Positions 43,855 through 54,376 of a stretch of DNA of 64,000 bases are shown piece after piece (positions within the stretch are counted from its first letter, which is position 1; each line of letters begins with the position of its first letter). Under the pieces are notes generated by a model, which saw only the letters and a program-made list of their open reading frames with translations, searched no databases and was not told the origin of the DNA. The stretch is taken from assembly GCF_001886715.1 (NCBI RefSeq), contig NZ_CP018082.1:5208001-5272000 (forward strand), given 5' to 3'. Made by a program: the position numbers and the translations under genes. The DNA is from Nocardia mangyaensis. GTDB lineage: Bacteria > Actinomycetota > Actinomycetes > Mycobacteriales > Mycobacteriaceae.

Positions 43855-44156
43855 GGGCGATCGGCGTCATACGCACGGCGGTGTCGGCCGACCCGCGCGT
43901 CGACGGGCGTCTCGTGCGGGGTCTCGCCGAGGCGCGCCGGTACGACTTGTGCCGCATCCTCTTGATACAGCCGGGCGAGTACTTGCCGACCGTGCTCACC
44001 GTACAGACCGTCCTCGAGCACCGCGCCGATGCGGTGCTCGCACCCGCGCTGGCACACCTCGGCGGCACAGAGCGCGCCGTCGCGCTGGTGTGCGACGTGA
44101 TCACACCTCGCGAGACTGTCCGGCGAGGGGGTGAATCGCCCGGCCGTCACCCGTAG
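43851..44156 (+). CDS. Small protein, homologue of the 23958-24272 gene
   Basis: 101 residues (RAIGVIRTAVSADPRVDGRL, AEARRYDLCRILLIQPGEYL, EHRADAVLAPALAHLGG, TPRETVRRGG). It shares spaced identities along its whole length with the last gene of the 23-24 kb cassette, showing that the two islands carry the same gene family in the same place. Function unknown. Confidence 0.65.
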   Translation: MRAIGVIRTAVSADPRVDGRLVRGLAEARRYDLCRILLIQPGEYLPTVLTVQTVLEHRADAVLAPALAHLGGTERAVALVCDVITPRETVRRGGESPGRHP

Positions 44157-44221
44157 TAGCAATTCCAGATCCGCCCGCGCGATCATGGAGTCGACCGCAC
44201 AGCCCACCGAGAGGGGACACC

Positions 44222-44449
44222 GTGGTACCCGCGACCGTCTACCGATGGAAGCCGACCAACGGCACCGGCGTCATCAGGACAGACGACGGCACCTACGTGT
44301 GGTTCCACGTCTCCGATCTCGACGGCCTCCGCTACGCGGACGTGCACGAGGGCCTGCCAGTCGAGGTCGTGATCGACTGGACACCACAGGACAAATTCGA
44401 ATGTCGAGCAGAACACGTACGTCCACCCTCACCGCTCTCGGCGCCTTAG
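44222..44449 (+). CDS. Cold-shock-domain-like small protein
   Basis: 75 residues, GTG start behind GAGAGGGG. TVYRWKPTNGTGVIRTDDGT and YVWFHVSDLDG resemble the RNP1/RNP2 strands of cold-shock proteins (KxxGxIxxDDGxxxFxHxSD). It would bind single-stranded nucleic acid. Its 3' end overlaps the following secreted-protein gene in another frame. Confidence 0.65.
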   Translation: MVPATVYRWKPTNGTGVIRTDDGTYVWFHVSDLDGLRYADVHEGLPVEVVIDWTPQDKFECRAEHVRPPSPLSAP

Positions 44450-44856
44450 CCGCCGTTCTCCTACTCGCCGCCCCGGCGACCGCGCAGGTGCCACCCGTCG
44501 TCACCTTCACCCCCGGGAATCAGTCCGCGACCTACAAGAAGCACGGCACCTGGACCGGCGATGTCGTCTATGCCTCCGACAGTGGATTCAGTAACCGCAT
44601 GTTCTGGACGTTGGTCCTCGACCCGTCCGTACAGGCGATCATCACTAACAACACGATGAGCTGCGTGGCCTCGGCTGACGGGATACCGGGCTACCACGAT
44701 CGGCACCCGGCCGTGCCCGCTGACTACAAGTGGCACTCGACGATCAAGGATCTCGCCCTCGACACCCCGTACACGTGGCGCGCGCACTGTGCGTTCGGCA
44801 CGGCCGAGGGGCCCGGCGAGGTGAAGTTCGCCGTCAGCTTCGTCATGCGGCCTTGA
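44401..44856 (+). CDS. Secreted protein of unknown function
   Basis: 151 residues. Sec signal peptide STLTALGALAAVLLLAAPAT, cleaved near AQV. The mature part has two cysteines (NTMSCVASADG and WRAHCAFGTAEG) and FN3-like strands. It probably reaches the cell surface or medium. No family is recognised. It overlaps the 3' end of the cold-shock-like gene by 49 bases. Confidence 0.65.
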   Translation: MSSRTRTSTLTALGALAAVLLLAAPATAQVPPVVTFTPGNQSATYKKHGTWTGDVVYASDSGFSNRMFWTLVLDPSVQAIITNNTMSCVASADGIPGYHDRHPAVPADYKWHSTIKDLALDTPYTWRAHCAFGTAEGPGEVKFAVSFVMRP

Positions 44857-44961
44857 CGAGATCGCGCCCGCCGGAAGGTATTCCGGCGGGCGCGCCATCA
44901 CCGTAAGGTCACCTATCGCCGAGGCGATCATCCGGCATCATCCCAACCACCAGGGGAAACG

Positions 44962-45576
44962 TTGACCCAGCCGCCCATGCCGCCGCCCTACCCTCCTCGC
45001 CCAGGACCGCCCTACCCCGGGCGGCCGCAGCCGCCCCGAAAGAGCAACACTGGCCTGTGGGTCGTGCTCGCCGTGATCGGCCTACCGATCCTGTTGTGCG
45101 GCGGGTGCGGCCTGATGACCTTCGGCGGCAACGACCAGGCATCGGACACGACCACGACGACCCGGGCCACCACCACGTACGCGGCACCGGCACCGGCGTC
45201 ACCCACCGCCGCGCGGTCGACAGCAACCGCGACCGCGCCCACCACCGCGCCGAGTCAGGGCCGCAGCTCCCGCTGCGTCGAGGCGCCCGACCAGTACGTC
45301 GCCGTGATCGATGCCGCGTTCAACGACAGCGGGCACTCACTGGGTGAACCGTGGGCGATTCGCGACGGTGACCGGTGGTGGATCGGCGGGCACATCATGG
45401 AAGGCGAGCGCCGGGTGTCCTCGGCGGATGTGTGGGTCACCGACGGGCCCGCAGTCTTCGCCCTGTCCGGCGGCGCCCGCCGGAACTCGATGCTCGTCGA
45501 CGGCCGAGACCCGCTGGGGCTCAACGCGGGCGACGACATCGGGCTCGCCGTGCAGAGCTGCGTGACCGGCCGCTGA
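44962..45576 (+). CDS. Proline-rich single-pass membrane protein
   Basis: 204 residues, TTG start behind AGGGGAAAC. A Pro-rich cytoplasmic head (PPPYPPRPGPPYPGRPQPP) and one helix (LWVVLAVIGLPILLCGGCGL) precede a Thr/Ala/Ser-rich linker and a globular extracytoplasmic domain (YVAVIDAAFNDSGHSLGEPW, RWWIGGHIMEGERRVSSADV). The two cysteines CGGC lie at the membrane face, possibly lipid-attached. It resembles small actinobacterial membrane proteins often carried on phages. Function unknown. Confidence 0.65.
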   Translation: MTQPPMPPPYPPRPGPPYPGRPQPPRKSNTGLWVVLAVIGLPILLCGGCGLMTFGGNDQASDTTTTTRATTTYAAPAPASPTAARSTATATAPTTAPSQGRSSRCVEAPDQYVAVIDAAFNDSGHSLGEPWAIRDGDRWWIGGHIMEGERRVSSADVWVTDGPAVFALSGGARRNSMLVDGRDPLGLNAGDDIGLAVQSCVTGR

Positions 45577-45594
45577 CCCCCGGACACACGAATG

Positions 45595-45623
45595 CGGCCC
45601 CACCGAGGATTTCAGTGGGGCCG
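45595..45623. terminator. Bidirectional hairpin between convergent genes
   Basis: A 9-bp perfect stem cggccccac / gtggggccg (45595-45603 with 45615-45623) with an 11-base loop, between the membrane-protein gene and the convergent phage remnant. Confidence 0.65.
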
Positions 45624-45641
45624 ATTGCGTTTCGATGCCAC

Positions 45642-45846
45642 TCAGGTGATCGTGCAGAACGTCCCTGCTCCGGACGACATCGTGCCCGCCGAGAATCCGC
45701 CCTGCATCTGCACCTTGACGGCAGTGATCGCGGTCAGGTCGACATCGTCCACCGTGACCGTGCATGTACCAGCCGAGGAGGTGACCGTGCTGCCGGTGGC
45801 GATGACGTTGTTGGATTGGTCGACGAGGCGGATGGCGTGAGAGACG
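45642..45846 (-). pseudogene. C-terminal remnant of a phage structural-type protein
   Basis: The frame reads HAIRLVDQSNNVIATGSTVT, SSAGTCTVTVDDVDLTAITA and VKVQMQGGFSAGTMSSGAG, then FCTIT and a stop. This is a Thr/Ser/Val-rich beta pattern like minor tail or fibre C termini of actinophages. No start precedes it, and it runs straight into the antisense of the integrase remnant. Identification is tentative. Confidence 0.4.
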
Positions 45847-46008
45847 AAGCTCGAGCCGGTGAACGACTACGGGCATCTGTCCGACGACGACCTCGACGGC
45901 GTGGCCGATCGGATGGGCGTCGGATTCCGGACAGCGGCGGCTAACGCCGCGGCCAGGTGTGGGCAAAATGTGGGCACACGGCCAGATCTACGGGCCGTCG
46001 GGGCATGA
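45841..46008 (+). pseudogene. C-terminal remnant of a tyrosine integrase
   Basis: Directly after an in-frame stop the frame reads VNDYGHLSDDDLDGVADRMG, RTAAANAAARCGQNVGTRPD and LRAVGA, then a stop. YGHLxDDDLDxVADRM and the GQNVGT tail are the usual end of actinophage tyrosine recombinases. Only the last 55 codons survive, 40 bases from the 3' end of ssrA, the expected attP-proximal location. Confidence 0.7.
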
Positions 46009-46010
46009 AA

Positions 46011-46044
46011 AAAGCCCCCCACCTGCGCTAACAGGTAGGGGGCC
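46011..46044 (-). terminator. Rho-independent terminator of ssrA
   Basis: Stem agccccccacctg / caggtagggggcct (46013-46025 with 46032-46044). On the minus strand it is followed by a run of T, immediately after the tmRNA CCA end. Confidence 0.9.
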
Positions 46045-46045
46045 T

Positions 46046-46417
46046 TGGTGGAGCTGCCGGGAATCGAACCCGGGTCCTCCGCCGCGTCTTCAGGGCTTCT
46101 CCGTGTGCAGTTCGCTAGGTCTCTACTTGGACCTCCGGGTCTCGCGAACAAGCTCGGATGACGGTCCCAGTCGCTGTTCGATGTTCCATCCGACCCCGCG
46201 ACCGGGCCGGACAGTAAGTCTCTCTAGCTGATGCCAGGGTCCGGGTCGAGAGACGAACCCGGTCTGACAGAGACGACCTGCTACTTAGGCAGCGAGGGCG
46301 TACTCGCGCTGATTGGAATCGGCGCTTAATTGGTTGCAGCGACGCTTACGGTGGTCTCTTGCCTGCACCGACACGCTTCCCCTGAATCAACGTACGCAGT
46401 CGAAACCGTTCAGCCCC
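46046..46417 (-). ncRNA. ssrA: Transfer-messenger RNA
   Basis: About 372 nt. It begins GGGGCTGAACGGTTTCGACT and ends in the tRNA-like T-arm GGGTTCGATTCCCG with an encoded CCA. The resume/tag frame reads ADSNQREYALAA followed by TAA, close to the ADSHQRDYALAA tag of mycobacteria. It rescues stalled ribosomes together with SmpB, whose gene lies 2.4 kb away. Its 3' end is the attachment site of the 41.9-46.0 kb island. Confidence 0.97.
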
Positions 46418-46642
46418 GTACGTGCCCGCACCGTGCGGACTAGTCATATTAACACTCGCGGCGGCGGGGATCTTCCCATTATTTCTGCCAGTGGGCGGTG
46501 TCGCCGGGGTGACCGGGTAGCGAACCCGTCACATCGGCCTCGGCGAATCCGGGTCTCCGGGCCGGTCGGGGCGAGTACTGTTCTCGTTCGGTCGCACCGG
46601 AACCACGAGATCCGCTGGGCGGCTGGAGCGAGGAGTTACTTG

Positions 46643-47941
46643 ATGGCATTCACCAGACCGCGTGCGCTGCGCCGCGCCGCGGCCATCTCCATCGTGGCCG
46701 GTCTCGTCCTGGCCGCGGCCTGCTCGTCGGGCGAGCAGGACTACGGGCCCGGGGTGACCAGTGCGCCCTGTCCCGGCTCGGCGAACAAGGACCGGGGCTG
46801 CATCTATCTGGGGGTGCTCTCCGACCTGGGCGGCGGGCCGTTCGCGCCGCTGGGCATCTCGATGAACGAGGGTCAGCTGGCGTTCTGGAACCAGGTGAAC
46901 GAGTCGGGCGGCATCGGCGGCTACGACATCGACATCACCACTTACAGCCGCGACACCTCCTTCGATCCGCGCGTGCATCGCATGGCCTATCACGAGATCG
47001 AACCGCACGTGCTCGCGCTGGCGCAGAGCCTGGGTACGGGGCAGTCGATCGCGATGCTCAATCAGATGGACGCCGACGACATGGTCAGCGTGGCGGCCAC
47101 CCAGTGGTCGGGCTGGAACTATCGCAGCGCCGACCGCAATCTGGTGCTCAGCGCGGGCTACTCGTACTGCACCGAAGCGGTGATGGGGCTGGACTGGTTC
47201 GCCGAGACCCACTACGCGCCGAGCAATATCGCCGTGGTCGCCTATCGCGGCAACTGGGGTGGAGACTACGCCAGCGGCGCGCTGAAGTGGGCCCTGGCCA
47301 ATGGGGCGACGATCGCGGACCGCATCGACACCGGCCCCAACGGCGAGGTCGGCGATCAGGACGGTCCGGTCGAGGAGATCCTCGCCGCGGCACCGGATCT
47401 GGTCATGCTGGCCACCGGGCCCGCCGAGACCGCGGAGATCGTCGGCAAGCTGGTGAAGTCGGGCTTCACCGGCCGGTTCCTCGGCTCGCTGCCCACCTGG
47501 AACGCGGCGTTGCTGCAGACGCCCGCCGCGTCCGCGCTCACCGCGCTCTACAACTACACGACACCGGTCGACAGCTGGGCCGGCGACAGCGTCGGCGCGC
47601 AGCGCGCCCGCGCCGCGGTGGACAGCGAACCGGCCAACTTCGGCTACTCGCTGGGCTGGGCGATCTCCTACCCGCTCGAGGCACTGCTCATCGCGGCCGC
47701 CGAGAACAAGGAACTCACCCGGTCCGGCTTGCGTCGCTCTGTCATGAATCTGAAGCCGGACGGCGAGGGCATGGTGGTGGTCCATCCCACCGGCGCCGAG
47801 AGACCCGATCTGAGCGCGGAGTGGTCGGTGGTGTTCGAGCCGGACCAGCAGGCACCGATGGGCGCGCGGGCGATCAGTACCGGCTATCAGGGCACGACGC
47901 TGGCGCGTCTCGGCATCCACGAACCCTGCACCCGGCTCTGA
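46643..47941 (+). CDS. Periplasmic-binding-protein lipoprotein (branched-chain amino acid ABC type)
   Basis: 432 residues from ATG 46643 (GAGGAG upstream). Lipobox LAAACSSG after a signal peptide. Type I periplasmic-binding fold: IYLGVLSDLGGGPFAPLGIS, FWNQVNESGGIGGYDIDITT, VVAYRGNWGGDYASGALKWA and PDLVMLATGPAETAEIVGKL. The ligand is unknown. There is no permease or ATPase next to it, so it is an orphan receptor. Confidence 0.88.
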   Translation: MAFTRPRALRRAAAISIVAGLVLAAACSSGEQDYGPGVTSAPCPGSANKDRGCIYLGVLSDLGGGPFAPLGISMNEGQLAFWNQVNESGGIGGYDIDITTYSRDTSFDPRVHRMAYHEIEPHVLALAQSLGTGQSIAMLNQMDADDMVSVAATQWSGWNYRSADRNLVLSAGYSYCTEAVMGLDWFAETHYAPSNIAVVAYRGNWGGDYASGALKWALANGATIADRIDTGPNGEVGDQDGPVEEILAAAPDLVMLATGPAETAEIVGKLVKSGFTGRFLGSLPTWNAALLQTPAASALTALYNYTTPVDSWAGDSVGAQRARAAVDSEPANFGYSLGWAISYPLEALLIAAAENKELTRSGLRRSVMNLKPDGEGMVVVHPTGAERPDLSAEWSVVFEPDQQAPMGARAISTGYQGTTLARLGIHEPCTRL

Positions 47942-47943
47942 CC

Positions 47944-48807
47944 TCAGTTCGCGGCGATCATGGCGACCGCCGTGAGGACGAGCGCCATGCCCACCTTCTG
48001 CATCCCGCCGATTCGCTCGCCGAGCAGCACCATCGCCAGCAGCACCGTGGCGGCCGGATACAGCGAACCGATCACGCTGACCACCGACAGCAGGCCGCCG
48101 TGGAAGGCGTACAGCAGGGCGGCGTTGGCGATCACGTCGAGCACGCCGATGGCCAGTGCCAGCCGGAGCGGCTCGCCGTGCAGGCCGCGGAACTGGCCGG
48201 CGGCCAGCGCGGAAGTCCATACGACGGCCGTCGCGGCGGCGCGTTGGCCGAGTAGCGGCCACAGCCCGGCGCTCGGGCTGGTCGCGTGCAGGAAGTAGAA
48301 GGCGAAGCCGAACGCGGCGCCCGAGCCGACGGTGAGCAGCGCGACCCGGCGAGTGAACCGCAGTTCGCGCCCGCCGATGATCTCCTCGGTGGTCTTGTCG
48401 GGCGCCTCACGGCTGACCAGCACCACCGCGATCAGGGCGAGCGCGATCCCGGCGACGGCCAGCGGGCCCGGTCGTTCGCCGAGGAACAATCCGGCGATGA
48501 CCGGAATGCCGGCGACCAGCACCGCGGTGACCGGGGAGACCACCGACATCGGACCGTCGGCGAGCGCGGCGTAGAACCACCACACGGCCAGACCGCTGGC
48601 CACCCCCGCGGCCAGACCCCACATCATCGACGCCGTGTCGGCGTGGCCGCCGACCAGCGGCGCGATGAGCAAGACCAGCAGCACCGAGAACGGGTACGAC
48701 ACCACCACCACGCGCAGAGCGGTGACCCGGCGCGCGGCCACACCTCCGAAGAAATCGCTGACTCCGTAGCCCGCCGCCGCGATCAGGGCGAGCGCGACAG
48801 AGATCAA
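47944..48807 (-). CDS. EamA/DMT-family transporter
   Basis: 287 residues with ten helices in two EamA repeats ([80 protein letters not shown]). It is probably a metabolite exporter. Its start overlaps the smpB stop (ATGA), so it is translationally coupled to smpB although functionally unrelated. Confidence 0.88.
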   Translation of the reverse strand: MISVALALIAAAGYGVSDFFGGVAARRVTALRVVVVSYPFSVLLVLLIAPLVGGHADTASMMWGLAAGVASGLAVWWFYAALADGPMSVVSPVTAVLVAGIPVIAGLFLGERPGPLAVAGIALALIAVVLVSREAPDKTTEEIIGGRELRFTRRVALLTVGSGAAFGFAFYFLHATSPSAGLWPLLGQRAAATAVVWTSALAAGQFRGLHGEPLRLALAIGVLDVIANAALLYAFHGGLLSVVSVIGSLYPAATVLLAMVLLGERIGGMQKVGMALVLTAVAMIAAN

Positions 48808-49277
48808 CGCATGCCTTTGACCCGCCGACCGATCTCGCGGGTGACCTCACGCTCGGCCTGACGGCGAGCGAGGTCCTGGCGCTTGTCGTAATCCTGCTTG
48901 CCCTTGGCGAGCGCGAGCTCCACCTTGACCTTGCCGTCGGAGAAGTACATCGACAGCGGCACCAGCGTCTGGTTGCCCTCGCGCGACTTGCCGACCAGGT
49001 GCTCGATCTCGCGCTTGTGCAGCAGCAGTTTGCGGGTGCGTCGCGGCGAGTGGTTGGTCCAGGTGCCGTGGCTGAACTCCGGAATGTGCAGGCCGCGCAG
49101 CCAGACCTCGCCGTGGTCGACGGTCGCGAAGGCGTCCACCAGCGAGGCCTTGCCCTCACGCAGGCTCTTCACCTCGGTGCCTACCAGCGCGATCCCCGCC
49201 TCATAGGTGTCGAGGATCGTGTAGTTGTGCCGCGCGCGGCGGTTGGTCGCGATGACCTTCCTGCCCTTTTCCTTCAT
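48804..49277 (-). CDS. smpB: SsrA-binding protein SmpB
   Basis: 157 residues from ATG 49277; an in-frame TTG nine bases upstream is possible. Conserved [58 protein letters not shown], and the C-terminal tail [20 protein letters not shown] that enters the mRNA channel. It delivers tmRNA to stalled ribosomes and is linked to ssrA in the same region. Confidence 0.96.
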   Translation of the reverse strand: MKEKGRKVIATNRRARHNYTILDTYEAGIALVGTEVKSLREGKASLVDAFATVDHGEVWLRGLHIPEFSHGTWTNHSPRRTRKLLLHKREIEHLVGKSREGNQTLVPLSMYFSDGKVKVELALAKGKQDYDKRQDLARRQAEREVTREIGRRVKGMR

Positions 49278-49325
49278 AACGGTCAACTCTAAGTGACGAC
49301 GCCACCGGTTTATTCCGTGGTCTGA

Positions 49326-49559
49326 TCAGCCGCCGGGACGCAGTGCCAAGTAGAGAGCCAGCGCGGCGATGAACAGCAGGACCAGACCCACCGTCGTCCA
49401 GCGGGGGCGGCCGCGGTGGACCACCTGGTGGCGGGTGCCGAGCAGGGCGGGCGCGACGACCGGGTCGACGTGCTTGCGGGGGCGCGCCGGGGCGTCCGCC
49501 CCGCCCGCGCCACCGCCGCCTTCGGCCGTATCTCCTTCGGAGTCATCGCCGTTCGCCAT
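49326..49559 (-). CDS. Small single-pass membrane protein
   Basis: 77 residues from ATG 49559. An acidic Gly-rich head (NGDDSEGDTAEGGGGAGGAD), a short basic part, then one helix (TTVGLVLLFIAALALYLAL). Function unknown. It is transcribed in the same direction as recQ, 37 bp downstream of it. Confidence 0.65.
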   Translation of the reverse strand: MANGDDSEGDTAEGGGGAGGADAPARPRKHVDPVVAPALLGTRHQVVHRGRPRWTTVGLVLLFIAALALYLALRPGG

Positions 49560-49596
49560 GAATCGACAGTAACTCGCGGTGGCCACGATGTGGGGC

Positions 49597-51573
<1,977 letters not shown>

Positions 51574-51669
51574 CGGGCCATCCTACGAGCGCACCGCGAT
51601 CGCGCAGCCCGTCCACCGGAGCCGACGACGGCGTTCACCGGAATCTGCTCACATGTGGACAACTGCGAT

Positions 51670-52455
51670 TCAGCCGCGCAAACGGGCCAGGACCTCGTCA
51701 TGAAGCGGCCCGTTGGTCGCCACGGCATCGCCGCCGTGCGGGCCGGGGCGCCCGTCCAGGGCGGTGAACGCGCCACCGGCCTCGCGCACCAGGATGTCGA
51801 GAGCGGCCAGGTCCCACAGCGACACCTCCGGCTCGGCCGCGATGTCGACCGCGCCCTCGGCGACCAGGCAATAGTTGAAGAAGTCGCCGAAGCCGCGGAC
51901 CCGCCACACCTCATCGGTGAGGTCGATGAGCTTCTCCCGCAGGCCACGCGCGTGCCAGCCCGACAGACTGGAGAAGGCCAGGCTGGCCGAGTCCAGCTCC
52001 CCCACCGCCGACACCGAGATCGGCTTCGGCGCCCCCGGGTGCACCTGTGCCCAAGCCCCTGACCCGGCGGCGGCCCACCAGCGGCGGCCCAGGGCGGGCG
52101 CGCTCACCACGCCGACCACGGGAACGCCGTTGTCCAGCAACGCGATCAGACTCGCCCACACCGGCACGCCGCGCACGAAGTTCTTGGTGCCGTCGATCGG
52201 GTCGACCACCCACTGCCTGCCGGTGAACTCGGCATCGCCGCCGAACTCCTCACCGAGCACCGCGTCGTCGGGGCGTTCGGCGCCGAGCACCCGGCGGATG
52301 ACCTGCTCCACCGCCAGGTCGGCGTCCGAGACCGGCGTCAGGTCCGGCTTCGAATCGACCTTCAGATCGACGGCGCCGAAACGCGCCCGTGAGATCGCGT
52401 CGGCTTCGTCGGCCAGTCGCAGGGCAAGGTCCAGGTCAGCGGAGTATGCAGCCAC
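51670..52455 (-). CDS. hisN: Histidinol-phosphatase, inositol monophosphatase-like
   Basis: 261 residues from GTG 52455, as in Rv3137. Metal-binding motifs of the IMPase fold: LGEEFGG (first Glu), [20 protein letters not shown], and [20 protein letters not shown] (distal Asp). It converts L-histidinol phosphate to histidinol in histidine biosynthesis, away from the his operon as in other actinobacteria. A general inositol-type phosphatase role is the alternative. Confidence 0.9.
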   Translation of the reverse strand: MAAYSADLDLALRLADEADAISRARFGAVDLKVDSKPDLTPVSDADLAVEQVIRRVLGAERPDDAVLGEEFGGDAEFTGRQWVVDPIDGTKNFVRGVPVWASLIALLDNGVPVVGVVSAPALGRRWWAAAGSGAWAQVHPGAPKPISVSAVGELDSASLAFSSLSGWHARGLREKLIDLTDEVWRVRGFGDFFNYCLVAEGAVDIAAEPEVSLWDLAALDILVREAGGAFTALDGRPGPHGGDAVATNGPLHDEVLARLRG

Positions 52456-52709
52456 GCGCCGAACTCTAGCGCCCCGACGGATCGGCACCGAGGCACGGCG
52501 TCCCAGGTCCTGACCTGCCGCCACTCCCGACCTACGCGCCCGCCTCGAGCATGGTGGCGATCCACTGCGGCCACCGGCTCGTCATGCCGTCATTCGCACG
52601 GTGCGGATCGCGACCCGCACCGGTCGAGCAGCAGCGCGCACCGGGGTGCCGTTGTCAGCACGACCGCCACGGGACGAGGGCGAGATCACCAGGCTGAGCG
52701 CGACACCGC

Positions 52710-53303
52710 TCAGACCGCGATCGGCACCGATCGCGCGGCGGTCAGGGCGCTGGCCCACCAGTGCACCCGGTCGAGCATCGTGGCTGCCGCGGCCGCGGGC
52801 TCTTCGGGAGCGTGCAGCTTCCCGTTCTCGTCGAAGAGCAGGTAGTAGCGCGGGAACGACACGTACTCACGCACGGTGTGGGCGTCGAGTTCGTTGAACA
52901 CCTGCCGCAGGCCTTCGATCGCCAGCAGACCGCCGGAACCACCGCTGTAGCCGACGAATCCGATCGCCTTCCCGGCCCATTCGGTGAAGTGCCAGTCGAT
53001 GGCGGCCTTGATCGAGGACGGGTAGCTGCGGTTGTACTCGGGCACGACCAGCACGATCGCGTCGGCCTCGCCGATCACCCGGGTGAACTCGGCCATCCCG
53101 GCGGGGCGCACCGGATGCGGTTCGAACAGCGGTGGGGCGGCGGGCAGTTCGTGCGGCAGGTCGACCTCGGCCAGGTCGATGGTGGTCACGTCGAACCCGC
53201 CGTGGCTGGCGGCCTGGTCGGTGAACCACTCGGTGACCACCGGGCCGAACCGCCCGTCGCGGACGCTGGTGGTGATGACGGCGAGTCTCAGGCGCTCGGT
53301 CAT
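52710..53303 (-). CDS. NADPH-dependent FMN reductase (flavodoxin-like)
   Basis: 197 residues. LAVITTSVRDGRFGPVVTEW is the FMN phosphate loop, ADAIVLVVPEYNRSYPSSIK and AAIDWHFTEWAGKAIGFVGY the flavin-binding loops. It is a probable quinone, azo or flavin reductase of the YieF/ArsH-like superfamily. The divergent regulator that usually controls such genes has been truncated (53439-53648). Confidence 0.88.
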   Translation of the reverse strand: MTERLRLAVITTSVRDGRFGPVVTEWFTDQAASHGGFDVTTIDLAEVDLPHELPAAPPLFEPHPVRPAGMAEFTRVIGEADAIVLVVPEYNRSYPSSIKAAIDWHFTEWAGKAIGFVGYSGGSGGLLAIEGLRQVFNELDAHTVREYVSFPRYYLLFDENGKLHAPEEPAAAAATMLDRVHWWASALTAARSVPIAV

Positions 53304-53438
53304 GGGGACTCCTTCGATGCTTCGAATCGGCTGTTCGACACCCAGAGTCGTCCAGCGGTGCGCCCCCGGGGAGACCGCCGTGAGAGTGGTAGTGACAGGG
53401 ACACCCTCGGCGCCGACCCCGCCGGTAGCGTGGGATTC

Positions 53439-53648
53439 GTGAGCGACAACGAATTGGGCCTGTTCCTGCGCTCCCGCCGCGAATCCGTGACCCCCGCCCA
53501 GGTCGGGCTGCCGACCGGTGCGCGACGACGGACGCCGGGCCTGCGCCGTTCCGAACTCGCCACCCTGGCCGGGGTGAGATGTTCGTTACACACTCCTTCG
53601 CCGATGCCGATCGACCCCGGGTATGATGGCTCCCATATCGCTTGCTAG
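53439..53648 (+). pseudogene. Truncated MmyB-type XRE regulator
   Basis: GTG start, then DNELGLFLRSRRESVTPAQV and RTPGLRRSELATLAGV. This is the first 45 or so codons of an MmyB-like regulator, almost the same as the intact gene at 58329. Homology stops at the repeat at 53572, and a short unrelated tail follows to a stop at 53648. The break shows an insertion or deletion at this point. It is divergent from the FMN reductase gene it probably regulated. Confidence 0.8.
53572..53595 (+). repeat. 24-bp direct repeat, left copy
   Basis: gggtgagatgttcgttacac plus actc, matching 58193-58216 with one mismatch. It begins exactly where homology of the truncated MmyB regulator ends. It may be an element end or a recombination scar. 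Confidence 0.75.
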
Positions 53649-53680
53649 GTCTCCGACAACCGCGTTCCGAGAGGGTTCTA

Positions 53681-54376
53681 GTGCCGAGCTATCCCTACAT
53701 ATCAGGCCAGAGCGCGCTGGTCCAGACCTTTGCGCAGCTACGCAAAAGTGTCCCAACAAAAGTCGACTCAGGTTACCTGCAGCGCTTCAATATAGCCCCT
53801 GCCAACGAGTCGTACATAATTGCGACACTTCGGTTTCTTGGCATAATTGACGAGGACGGAAATCGAGTCGACACTAAGAGTGAATTTCTCTACGGGAATG
53901 AGGACTCGTTTCAAACTGGCTTCGGCAACATTCTTCGCGTCGCCTACTCGGAGCTGTTCGACGAGATGGGTGATGCACTTGAAGCCGAGCGGGACGATTT
54001 GATTCATTGGTTTCGAGCTTCTGACAAAACTTCGGCCGTGGTAGGGCAGCGTCAAGCAACGACATTTCAGACGCTTGCCGCACTCGCGGGCCATGGGGAA
54101 CTTCCCGCCGCTCGTTCCGCCACTAATAATAAATCGGGTACAACTCCCGGTCGTTCCCGCAAGAAGCTAACGACCAAGGTGGATAAATCCAAGCAGGGCG
54201 ATGGTGCGCAACTGCTACCAAGCGATAGCAAAAACGGTACAAGCCCTGTTGCCGGGCCTACGAGCGGCCAGGACGTTGGGCTGACGGTACGCATCGAGGT
54301 CAACTTGCCAGCCGGCGGGGATGCTGAAACTTATGATGCGATTTTCGCAAGTATTCGGAAGCACTTGATGTCGTGA
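53681..54376 (+). CDS. DUF5343 family protein
   Basis: 231 residues from GTG 53681 (GAGAGGG upstream). The N-terminal winged-helix-like DUF5343 domain has YPYISGQSALVQTFAQLRKS, YLQRFNIAPANESYIIATLR and FLGIIDEDGNRVDTKSEFLY. A Ser/Lys/Thr-rich linker (residues 150-200) leads to a short C-terminal strand-rich piece (GLTVRIEVNLPAGGDAETYD). The GTG of the next gene overlaps its stop. Family knowledge: DUF5343 often neighbours TIGR02391 proteins in defence-rich regions. Its markedly lower GC than flanking genes suggests transfer. Confidence 0.75.
   Translation: MPSYPYISGQSALVQTFAQLRKSVPTKVDSGYLQRFNIAPANESYIIATLRFLGIIDEDGNRVDTKSEFLYGNEDSFQTGFGNILRVAYSELFDEMGDALEAERDDLIHWFRASDKTSAVVGQRQATTFQTLAALAGHGELPAARSATNNKSGTTPGRSRKKLTTKVDKSKQGDGAQLLPSDSKNGTSPVAGPTSGQDVGLTVRIEVNLPAGGDAETYDAIFASIRKHLMS

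Larger units (their letters stand above)
41937..46045. mobile_element. Degraded prophage/island integrated at ssrA
   Basis: Bounded by an ssrA 3' fragment on the left and intact ssrA on the right. Inside are an XRE regulator, a cassette of overlapping tiny genes, secreted/lipoprotein-like genes, a phage-protein remnant and, next to ssrA, the C-terminal end of a tyrosine integrase. The position of the integrase next to the att site is classic. No capsid or replication genes remain. Confidence 0.65.

Noticed and set aside
45592..45840. Plus-strand 82-codon gene after the terminator hairpin
   Set aside because: The minus strand reads as a coherent beta-rich phage-type C terminus over the same bases, and the plus frame starts inside the hairpin.
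46529..48262. 577-codon minus-strand open frame over the substrate-binding lipoprotein gene
   Set aside because: Arg/Gly/His-rich composition with no domain; the plus-strand lipoprotein has a signal peptide, lipobox and fold motifs.
53439..53648. A complete small regulator gene
   Set aside because: Homology to MmyB-type regulators stops abruptly at the 24-bp repeat and the remaining 25 codons are unrelated, so it is a truncation.
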